DNA of 11,606 nucleotides from Acidobacteriota bacterium (GTDB lineage: Bacteria; Acidobacteriota; Vicinamibacteria; Vicinamibacterales; CAVVIG01). Under the pieces are notes generated by a model that saw nothing but the letters and a program-made list of their open reading frames with translations, was not told the DNA's origin and did no database searches. The DNA is taken from the NCBI GenBank assembly GCA_003222555.1, contig QHWL01000015.1:1-11606 (forward strand). Direction: 5' to 3'. Position numbers and translations under genes: made by a program. Of the stretch, positions 1 to 5,631 are shown piece by piece (position 1 is the first letter of the stretch; every line of letters starts with the position of its first letter).

Positions 1-483
1 CTCGACGACCCAGTCTTCAATGCTCCGAAGCTCGGTCGGACCGGCGGCCTTTGAAACCAGACGGAAGCGATAGAGCTCGCCGACCGGTGTCGACAAAGGC
101 GCCAGCTGTGGCTGGATGTTATTGGGAAGGTCGGCCTGCGTCAGGCGCTCGAGCACGCGCTGCCGCGCGAAATAGTCGTCGACCTGATCGTCGAAGGTCA
201 GCGTCAGGAAGGACAACCCAAACTGTGTGTGCGAGAACATCCGGACGGCGTGGGGGACGCCCGACAGCGCGATCTCGAGCGGGATGGTGATCTGCTTTTC
301 CACTTCCTCCGGCGCGTGCCCGGGAAACAGCGTAATCACCGTCGTCTGGATGTCCGCGACGTCGGGAAACGCTTCGACGGGCAGCGATCGAAACGCGACA
401 ACGCCGGCGGCAATGAACAACCCCGTGAGCAGCAGGAGAAACAACGGCTGATAGAGTGCGAACGAGACGCATCGCTTTAGCAT
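1..483 (-). CDS. Heavy-metal-type RND efflux pump (CzcA/CusA family), N-terminal part, runs off window
   Basis: This is the inner membrane proton-driven pump subunit of a tripartite metal efflux system; only the first 161 codons are in the window. The start ATG (483..481) follows the adaptor stop in a TGATG overlap, with GAGG about 9 bases upstream. The translation opens with MLKRCVSFAL, then a hydrophobic first membrane helix (about residues 12-31). It continues with family landmarks of the HME-RND group: EAFPDV, ITLFPGHAPEEVEKQ, the IPLEIALSG stretch, RMFSHTQFGLSF, DDYFARQRVLERL and PQLAPLSTPVGE. Family knowledge places this group in export of divalent or monovalent metal ions from periplasm or cytoplasm. 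The substrate cannot be told here because the transmembrane metal-site residues and methionine relay lie beyond the edge. It is the last visible gene of a channel-adaptor-pump operon. It has no stop codon inside the window and was read by hand from the reverse complement. Confidence 0.93.
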   Translation of the reverse strand, partial: MLKRCVSFALYQPLFLLLLTGLFIAAGVVAFRSLPVEAFPDVADIQTTVITLFPGHAPEEVEKQITIPLEIALSGVPHAVRMFSHTQFGLSFLTLTFDDQVDDYFARQRVLERLTQADLPNNIQPQLAPLSTPVGELYRFRLVSKAAGPTELRSIEDWVVE

Positions 484-1652
484 CAGCCGGCCCTCTTTTC
501 TTCCTCCTGACGGAGCAAGAGGGCGCCGTCGACGACCACGCGCTCGCCGGCCCGAAGGCCGCTCAGGACACGCCGTTCGGTACCCTCGTCTTGTACCACC
601 TCGATTGCGCGGCGGACGAAGCGGCCCGGCTCGGTCGAGAGGTACACCCATGTTCGCCCGTCCTGAGTGAACGCGGCTCGCGAAGGCACGGTGAGTACGC
701 GCTCCGCCTCGCCGACGCCGAGCGCGATGGAAGCGAACATCTCGGGCTTCAGCCGGCCGTTCCGGTTCGGCGCGCTGACGCGCACTTTGGCTGTTCGCGT
801 GGCCGGGTCGATCACTTCACTGATGTAGTCCACCCGCCCCCGGAACTGCTCGCCCGGATACGCCGTCGTAGCGACCGTCGCGACTTGCCCAATCGTCACC
901 AAATGCAGGTCGCGTTCGAAGATGTCGCCCATCACCCACACCGACGACAGGTCGGCCACGGTGATGATTGGCGTACTGTCGGTCTGAACGAACTGGCCAT
1001 CGGTGACCTTCCGTTCGATGATCGTGCCGGTCAACGGCGACAGAATCGGCACCCGGCCATCGAAGCGCGCCAGCTCGTTCTCGCCGCGCAGCCCGAGCAC
1101 GGCCAGCGCCTCCTCGGTGCGAGCGACACGCGACCGCGCTTTGGCGAGGTCGTTCTGAGCCTGCTGGAGGGCAATCCTCGACGCCGCCTGATGGTCGTAG
1201 AGATCCTGGGTCATCGCAGCGGTTTTCTCGGCGAGCTCGAGATCCCGGTGGCTCTCGACATGGTCTCCGACCGCGGCGGTCACCTCGCGGCTGTTGATCG
1301 CGCACAGCGCCTGCCCTTTCCTGACGCCGTCGCCGACCTTTGCACGAAGATCGACCACCTGACCTGGGAGGGGCGCCAGTACCCGCGCCAGCCGATCCTC
1401 GTCGAACTGCACCTTGCCTGCAACGACGAGCGTTCGGGGCACGGCGTGCTCGCGGATGACATCGATCTTGATGGCTCCGAGCATCGCTGAATCGACGACC
1501 ACGGCCGTGGGCTCGGAGTCGCGCCGATTCAAGCCGGACGCGGAATCGCGCGGCACGTCCGTCGCGGCGTCGGTCCGTCCGCCGCATCCGGAGAGCGCGA
1601 CCGAGCCAAGCGCGAATGCCGCTAGGCATTTCAAGAGAGGTCTCGCGTTCAT
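483..1652 (-). CDS. RND efflux periplasmic adaptor lipoprotein (CzcB/CusB type, HlyD family)
   Basis: This 389-residue membrane-fusion protein links the inner membrane pump to the outer membrane channel. An N-terminal signal ends in a lipobox LSGC (residues 20-23, Cys23), so it should be lipid-anchored in the periplasm. Domains in order are: a first beta-barrel/lipoyl half (about 60-125, with PLPGQVVDLRAKVGDGVRKG), an alpha-helical hairpin (about 130-190), a second lipoyl half (about 200-235, with LSPLTGTIIERKVTDGQFV), a beta-barrel (about 236-312) and a membrane-proximal domain to the end. The start ATG overlaps the channel gene stop as ATGA and has a strong GGAGG seven bases upstream (1660-1664). 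The stop shares one base with the pump start. No His-rich or Met-rich metal-binding N-terminus is evident, so the substrate metal stays open. The family call is firm; the CzcB-versus-CusB choice is not. Confidence 0.93.
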   Translation of the reverse strand: MNARPLLKCLAAFALGSVALSGCGGRTDAATDVPRDSASGLNRRDSEPTAVVVDSAMLGAIKIDVIREHAVPRTLVVAGKVQFDEDRLARVLAPLPGQVVDLRAKVGDGVRKGQALCAINSREVTAAVGDHVESHRDLELAEKTAAMTQDLYDHQAASRIALQQAQNDLAKARSRVARTEEALAVLGLRGENELARFDGRVPILSPLTGTIIERKVTDGQFVQTDSTPIITVADLSSVWVMGDIFERDLHLVTIGQVATVATTAYPGEQFRGRVDYISEVIDPATRTAKVRVSAPNRNGRLKPEMFASIALGVGEAERVLTVPSRAAFTQDGRTWVYLSTEPGRFVRRAIEVVQDEGTERRVLSGLRAGERVVVDGALLLRQEEEKRAG

Positions 1653-2938
1653 TTCACAACCTCCGCCCCGACGGCGGCGTTCAACCGCGACGCCGCGCGT
1701 CGGAGACTCGCCTGCGCGTCGAGGTAGCTCTGCATGGTGTCGTTGAACGCCCGCTGCGCGTCGAGCAACTCGAGAAGCGATGTGCCACCGGCTCGATAGG
1801 TGTACGCGGAGATGTCGCGCGCGCTGGTGGCGGGCTTGAGCAGATCGTGTTCGATCGCGTCGACCAGATCGTGGTTCGTCACGTACTCGTGATACGCGAT
1901 CCGCACCTCCGCCAATATTTGCGCTCGACGAGCGGAAAGCTGACGCACCACCTGCTCGCCTTCCGCGCCCGCTCGGGCGATTTCGCCCTGATTGCGGTTG
2001 AACACCGGAAGCGGCGCGCTCACAAAAAATCCGAGCGAGTTCGAACGCCCAGCGAGGCCTTGCTGCCGCCGGTACTCGGCGCCGACGCTGTAATCGATCT
2101 TGCCAACCGCTTCCTGAAGGCGCAGGTCGGCGACCGAGCGCGCCTGACTCAGTTGCAGCGCGCGGAGATCGGGCCGCGTCTCAAGCGCGACCTGCTCCAA
2201 TCGTTCGACGTCGGACGCCGTCGCGGCGCTCGCCCCGCCCAGATCGCCGACAAGATCGAGGGGATCGGACGCCGAACGCCCGAGCAGCGTGCGCAGGCGC
2301 GCCGTCGCGGCGGCAAGATCGAGGTCCGCACGCACGACGGTGCTGCGGAACTGCAGCATGGCGACGTCCGACCTGGTCGATTCGAACGGGGCAATCGAAC
2401 CAGCGACGACGCGCGCACGGTTGACGTTGGCGAGATCCTCGAACGTCCGCAGGTTGGCGGCCACCAGTGTCCGCGTCGCCCGGGCCGCCAGCACATCGAT
2501 GCACGCCAGCGTCACCTCGAGGCGGAGGGCGCGCACGGCATCGGCGAATTGCGATTCCGCCAGCGACCGCGCGGCCGAGGCGAGCTCCACCCGCGCCTCT
2601 CGTTTTCCGCCGCGCTCGACCGGCAAATCGACACGGAGGGCGACCTCCGAAGGTCCGCCGTTGTTCGTTAGGTCGAAGCCGCTGCCGAGCAAGTCCAGGT
2701 GATCGGCACTGAAGCTGGCGACCGGATTGGGCCGAAGGCGCGCCGTCACCATCGCCGTGTCCGCGATCGCCAAATTGCTCCGCTCGGCCAGGAGGCTCAA
2801 GTTCCGCCGTACAGCCTCGTCGACCGCCTGCGCGATCGTGAGGGTCGCCGGAGCGGCTGGCGGGAGGGACTGTGCCATCGCGAATGATGCGGCGACCACA
2901 CCCCACACCAGGGCCAGAGTGAATCGGGTTTGCAACAT
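1649..2938 (-). CDS. TolC-family outer membrane efflux channel (CzcC type)
   Basis: This 429-residue protein should form the outer membrane exit duct of the tripartite pump. It starts MLQTRFTLAL and has a cleavable signal peptide ending near AMA/Q (about residue 22). There is no lipobox cysteine. The mature part shows two outer-membrane-efflux repeats: a first with LTIAQAVDEAVRRN and PNPVASFSADHL, and a second with ETRPDLRALQLSQARS, FFVSAPLPVFNRNQGEIARA and the C-terminal YRAGGTSLLELLDAQRAFND. These segments match the CzcC/TolC pattern well. An open frame continues upstream to 3274, but ATG 2938 is chosen because the signal peptide begins there and GGAG sits seven bases upstream. It is the first gene of the operon, 152 bp downstream of the small FG-GAP gene, and overlaps the adaptor start by 4 bp. 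Confidence 0.93.
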   Translation of the reverse strand: MLQTRFTLALVWGVVAASFAMAQSLPPAAPATLTIAQAVDEAVRRNLSLLAERSNLAIADTAMVTARLRPNPVASFSADHLDLLGSGFDLTNNGGPSEVALRVDLPVERGGKREARVELASAARSLAESQFADAVRALRLEVTLACIDVLAARATRTLVAANLRTFEDLANVNRARVVAGSIAPFESTRSDVAMLQFRSTVVRADLDLAAATARLRTLLGRSASDPLDLVGDLGGASAATASDVERLEQVALETRPDLRALQLSQARSVADLRLQEAVGKIDYSVGAEYRRQQGLAGRSNSLGFFVSAPLPVFNRNQGEIARAGAEGEQVVRQLSARRAQILAEVRIAYHEYVTNHDLVDAIEHDLLKPATSARDISAYTYRAGGTSLLELLDAQRAFNDTMQSYLDAQASLRRAASRLNAAVGAEVVK

Positions 2939-2945
2939 CAAACGA

Positions 2946-2949
2946 CTCC
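2946..2949 (-). promoter_or_regulatory. Ribosome binding site fixing the TolC-family start
   Basis: GGAG on the minus strand lies seven bases before ATG 2938. It supports this start over the 112-codon upstream extension of the same frame, which encodes arginine-rich, non-conserved-looking sequence. Confidence 0.6.
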
Positions 2950-3052
2950 AGAAGAAGCGGCGGCAAAGAGTCCGCCACGGTCGGCCATGCTTCACGGCAC
3001 GAACAACCAGTACCGAAGGTCGCGTCAGCACGTGAAATGCCGACGCAGCGTG

Positions 3053-3069
3053 TTCGCGATCAGCGCGAA
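3053..3069. other. Short perfect hairpin/palindrome TTCGCG-N5-CGCGAA
   Basis: Six-base perfect arms flank a five-base gap, in the 152-bp space between the FG-GAP gene stop (3091) and the efflux operon start (2938). It could be a small operator or RNA hairpin ahead of the efflux operon. It is not an intrinsic terminator for minus-strand transcripts, because the T-run (about 3071-3076 read on the minus strand) comes before the stem. It may also be chance in GC-rich DNA. Confidence 0.3.
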
Positions 3070-3090
3070 GCAAAAAGAGACGGGGAACGA

Positions 3091-3630
3091 TCAGGCGGGA
3101 GGCGCGCGGCTCGTGCGACAGCCGCAAGCGATGTCGAGTCGAACGATCAGATCGGACCGGCAGCGGTACCGCGCCACGAGGTCCGGAGGTGCGTGCGCGC
3201 GGGGGGACAACAGCGGCGTCGATGGCCCATCGCCTTGAATTGGTTCGTCGCGCGGCAAATCGCGGTCTTGCCACGTCGTCGCCGGTGAGCGCTCCGCCAG
3301 CGCCAGCGCCTTCTTGGGCACTTGGGTCGTCAGGTGGCCCGAGCCGTCATTCACCCAGACGACCAAATTGCGATCGGTCGCGGCAACGACATCGAGATCG
3401 CCATCGCGATCGATGTCGGCGGTCACGACTTTCCGGAATGCGAAGTGGTATCGGTTGGAGACGGTCCGCTCGAAGGTGTCGACGTCAACCGGAGTGCCGA
3501 CGCCGATCTCGGCATTCACCGGCAACGTCGCGGCGCTTGCCGAAGGGGCCAACGCGCCGACCAACGGGACGACCGCCGCCGCCGTGAACGCCGCCCGGCG
3601 CCAACCGGTGGAGAACATCGCGAGGATCAT
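3091..3630 (-). CDS. Small exported FG-GAP/VCBS-repeat protein, function unknown
   Basis: This predicted protein has 179 residues from ATG 3630; ATG 3618, four codons later, is equally possible. The N-terminus WRRAAFTAAAVVPLVGALAPSASA is a typical signal peptide with a likely ASA/AT cleavage, shown here only as its sequence pattern. The mature part has one FG-GAP/VCBS-type unit, with VVTADIDRDGDLDVVAA carrying the DxDxDGDxD calcium loop, followed by NLVVWVNDGSGHL. The C-terminal 70 residues are proline-, arginine- and aspartate-rich, end with CGC, and show no family I recognise. FG-GAP repeats usually form multi-bladed propellers, so a single unit is odd and may mark a degenerate or shortened member. 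No good Shine-Dalgarno sequence precedes either start. A TATGAT hexamer overlaps ATG 3630 and could give a near-leaderless transcript for ATG 3618 (speculative). It lies between the vesicle genes and the efflux operon. Confidence 0.6.
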   Translation of the reverse strand: MILAMFSTGWRRAAFTAAAVVPLVGALAPSASAATLPVNAEIGVGTPVDVDTFERTVSNRYHFAFRKVVTADIDRDGDLDVVAATDRNLVVWVNDGSGHLTTQVPKKALALAERSPATTWQDRDLPRDEPIQGDGPSTPLLSPRAHAPPDLVARYRCRSDLIVRLDIACGCRTSRAPPA

Positions 3631-3723
3631 AACGTAAGTCGTCTGGCTTCCGAAGTTGTTGGTTTTTCGTAAGTGAGGTCCGGCCAAGTGTCCGCCTTCA
3701 CAGCCTGCGAAAAAATGCGACGT

Positions 3724-3800
3724 CTGCACGCTGAGCTCGCAGAGCACGCTGAGAAATCCTTGGGCATTTCTTCTCTGCGGGCTCCGCAGTCTCTGCGGTT
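3724..3800. repeat. Dispersed palindromic repeat of the CGCAGAG/CTCTGCGG type, copy 1
   Basis: The left arm (about 3724-3757) has phased CGCTGAG, CGCAGAG and CGCTGAG units. The right arm (about 3766-3800) has CTCTGCGG, CTCCGCAG and CTCTGCGG. Together they form an imperfect inverted repeat able to fold into a long stem. A related element lies at 5518-5590. Elements of this appearance are common between genes in several bacterial phyla. This copy fills part of the 203-bp gap between GvpK (stop at 3834) and the FG-GAP gene, where it could act as an end-of-transcript structure for the vesicle genes. Confidence 0.75.
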
Positions 3801-3833
3801 GAACGTGGGCTGTTCACAATCTCTTCAGGCCGG

Positions 3834-4319
3834 CTACATTAGCTTTCCCAAAGGACCGAGATCGACGTTCAAATCCTCGGGGGTGAGGCCGAAGCGTTTG
3901 CCGATGTCCCCGACGGTCTCTTCGAGCCGCATCAACGCAACGCCCACGGCTTCAACTTCCTTGCGCGTGAGCGTCTTCTGCTCCATCCGCCTGATCGCCT
4001 GACGCTCCATCAACCGGCGCAGGAATTCGACAATCGTCAGCACCAGCTGCGCCACCGATCGCTGAACATCGTCGGGCTCGGGGTTCCAGCGTCGAGGCGC
4101 GGAGTCGCGGCGCGAGCGGGACACGTTCGCGCGCGGCTGACCTGAGCGTGTCGAACGGAACTGCCTCGAGCCTGCAGAAGGCCGCATGCGGAGTTCGATT
4201 TCACGCCGAAGCGCGCGCAGCTCAGCGGCGGTGACGGGCGCTGGTGCGGCACTCGCCGCACGCGCGACGGCCCCTGCGCGGCGCACGCGGGGCCGCTGTT
4301 TTTTGGATCGTTTTTTCAC
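3834..4319 (-). CDS. gvpK: Gas vesicle protein GvpK
   Basis: GvpK is a conserved accessory protein needed for gas vesicle formation in several systems; its exact biochemical role is not settled. This 161-residue product has the family domain at about residues 79-161: EPDDVQRSVAQLVLTIVEFL, RRLMERQAIRRME, LMRLEETV, and the hallmark C-terminal DLNVDLGPLGKL. The start is GTG 4319, overlapping the previous gene's stop as GTGA, which indicates translational coupling. The first 77 residues are an added, low-complexity, arginine- and alanine-rich region, not part of the usual compact GvpK. Within it a TTCGACACGCTCAGG stretch (minus strand, about 4143-4157) encodes RSTRSGQ and looks like a dispersed repeat carried into the reading frame. 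Order GvpF/L, GvpJ/S, GvpK resembles the gvpL-gvpS-gvpK order known from Streptomyces. Confidence 0.93.
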   Translation of the reverse strand: MKKRSKKQRPRVRRAGAVARAASAAPAPVTAAELRALRREIELRMRPSAGSRQFRSTRSGQPRANVSRSRRDSAPRRWNPEPDDVQRSVAQLVLTIVEFLRRLMERQAIRRMEQKTLTRKEVEAVGVALMRLEETVGDIGKRFGLTPEDLNVDLGPLGKLM

Positions 4320-4645
4320 GCGCGGTTTCGTCCGGCCGGAAGCAGTCGTCGTCGAGCGCGACGCGTCGGCGCATGGGAATCGCGCGGCAGCACGCGATCG
4401 GCCGCGCAGAGAATCGACGAGAGGCGCAAGTAAATCAGGTCGATGCCGGCGACGCCAAGCGTCACGTCCCCCGTGGCCATCACGCCTTTGTTGAGCAAAT
4501 GATCTATCAAGTCGAGGAGACTCTCTGCCGGCGTTTCGAGCACCGCCTTGGCAACCGTCTCACGCCGAAACGCGGGCGGCTCACGCAAGGCGGAGGACCG
4601 CGCAACCAGGCGGCGCCGAGCGCGGGAAGAAGGGGATCGCGCCAT
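4316..4645 (-). CDS. GvpA/GvpJ/GvpS-family minor gas vesicle shell protein (GvpS-like)
   Basis: This 109-residue protein belongs to the small amphipathic shell family (Gas_vesicle). Residues about 40-85 carry the signature ESLLDLIDHLLNKGV, GDVTLGVAGIDLIYLRL and SSILCAADRV, matching the helix-strand-strand-helix plan of GvpA relatives. The GDVT and IDLIYL forms fit GvpJ/GvpS minor components better than the main shell protein GvpA. The first 38 residues are arginine-rich, and the tail (RRARRRLLPAGRNRA) is strongly basic. The start ATG 4645 lies four bases after the GvpF/L stop, with AGGA eight bases upstream, and the stop overlaps GvpK as GTGA. Its frame is open without a break far upstream, through the GvpF/L gene, so automatic calling may merge it wrongly into a 378-residue product starting at 5452. 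The assignment to the family is firm; J versus S is uncertain. Confidence 0.88.
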   Translation of the reverse strand: MARSPSSRARRRLVARSSALREPPAFRRETVAKAVLETPAESLLDLIDHLLNKGVMATGDVTLGVAGIDLIYLRLSSILCAADRVLPRDSHAPTRRARRRLLPAGRNRA

Positions 4646-4649
4646 CGAG

Positions 4650-5452
4650 TCAGTCCTGAACGAAGCTGTACGCCGGCCATGGACCGCTGAGCGTGACCCG
4701 GTAGCCCTCGCGGTCGAGCGTGCGCGCCTCCCGCGCCGCCAGCGAGCGGAATCGGGCGGAGCGCGAAGCGGGCACGAGAAACGCGGCATCGAGGAGCAAC
4801 GGTCCACCCTGCACCGGCAGCTCGCTGGCTGCACGGCGTTTCGACAGACTCGCCTGTCCTGCCAGCAAATCGTACAGTTCCGCGACGGTGTCGCTCGCGC
4901 GCCCCGCCAACTCGGCGGCCGCGTCGCGCTGGGCCTTTTTGCGCGCCAGATATCCGATTCCGGACCGCCCGCCGCGAGCGGCCGGTTTCGCGACGCCTCG
5001 CTTGCCGCCCGTTGCTCGCGCACGGTCGAGGACGACGCGCACGCCCCACTCGCGATGGTTCGCCACATTCGCCTCTGCTCGCCGCGCAGGTGAGCGAGCG
5101 CGCGCTCGTCGTTCGTGAAGATCGTAAAGAGCTTCATCGGCAGGACGGCCGCCGCGTCGATGAACGCCTCCACGACCGCTTCGTGCGCAACTGCCGCACG
5201 CGACACCCAACCCAGATCGGACAATCGGCTGTTGATCGTCCCCTCACCGTATCGACTCAGCGGTGCGTCAGCAACTGCAAGCCATTTTCTCAGACCACCG
5301 GGTCGCACCGTCTTGACGGCATTCGGATCTCCGGTATCCAAGAGACGCACCGGGCCCATGCCTGCCAGACCGGCAGGCGTCCGCGCCAGCGCGGGCCGGC
5401 GCGCCGAGGCAATCAAGCAGTAGACGTAGGTCCCGGTTGGGGTCTTCGCCAT
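4650..5452 (-). CDS. GvpF/GvpL-family gas vesicle protein, interrupted by an apparent -1 frameshift
   Basis: GvpF/L proteins are two-domain assembly factors that bind GvpA-type subunits. The first half is read from ATG 5452: TYVYCLIA (residues 8-15), VAHEAVVEAF and LPMKLFTIFTNDERALAHLRGE (to about residue 126). Homology then jumps to the -1 frame, with NHREWGVRVVLD, LARKKAQRDAAAELAG, LYDLLAGQAS, GPLLLDAAFLVP and the typical end VTLSGPWPAYSFVQD, stopping at TGA 4652..4650. The switch must lie between about 5052 and 5080. The span of 803 bases is one short of 268 codons, so adding a single base gives a normal 267-residue protein. The break may be a sequencing error, a real mutation or recoding. 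No slippery heptamer is visible at the junction. The original frame has no stop and reads on into the next gene. A weak GAG precedes the start. Confidence 0.85.
4654..4657 (-). promoter_or_regulatory. Ribosome binding site for the GvpS-like gene
   Basis: AGGA on the minus strand lies eight bases before ATG 4645 and overlaps the last codons of the GvpF/L gene. It supports separate translation of the small shell protein, rather than a fusion with the frame that is open upstream. Confidence 0.5.
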
Positions 5453-5517
5453 GTCACTCAGCGGCGACGCTCGAGTCCGGTCGACAACTTATGTTCGCAG
5501 TTCGCAGGCCATTTTTT

Positions 5518-5590
5518 ACCGCAGAGCACGCAGAGCACGCCGAGAGCTCTTAGCATTATCTTCTCCGCGGCCTCGGCGGTCTCGGCGGTT
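5518..5590. repeat. Dispersed palindromic repeat of the CGCAGAG/CTCGGCGG type, copy 2
   Basis: The left arm (about 5518-5547) has CGCAGAG, CGCAGAG and CGCCGAG units. The right arm (about 5556-5590) has CTCCGCGG, CTCGGCGG and CTCGGCGG. They pair as an imperfect stem with a loop around TTAGCA. The element shares its plan and the string GCAGAGCACGC with the copy at 3724-3800 and lies in the same orientation. It occupies the 179-bp gap between the ATPase stop (5632) and the second GvpF/L start (5452). Confidence 0.75.
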
Positions 5591-5631
5591 AACGGTTTCT
5601 TCACGGGCTCTGAAGGCCTATGCCACGTAAC

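Noticed and set aside
456..1490. Long plus-strand open frame opposite the adaptor gene
   Set aside because: It is antisense to a clearly conserved protein, has no recognisable motif, and long stop-free antisense frames are expected in GC-rich DNA.
1616..2671. Long plus-strand open frame opposite the TolC-family gene
   Set aside because: The opposite strand carries a well-supported efflux channel; the plus-strand translation is arginine-rich and shows no domain.
2939..3274. N-terminal extension of the TolC-family protein
   Set aside because: The extension precedes a proper signal peptide with its own ribosome binding site and overlaps the FG-GAP gene; it is arginine-rich and not expected in the family.
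3631..3747. N-terminal extension of the FG-GAP protein
   Set aside because: It runs into the palindromic repeat, and the signal peptide begins only at ATG 3630 or 3618.
3724..3800. Intrinsic terminator after GvpK
   Set aside because: The stem is long and imperfect and is not followed on the minus strand by a T-run, so a standard terminator cannot be claimed.
5052..5080. Programmed -1 ribosomal frameshift site
   Set aside because: No X XXY YYZ slippery heptamer or homopolymer run is visible at the junction, so an indel or sequencing error is simpler; kept only as a remote option.
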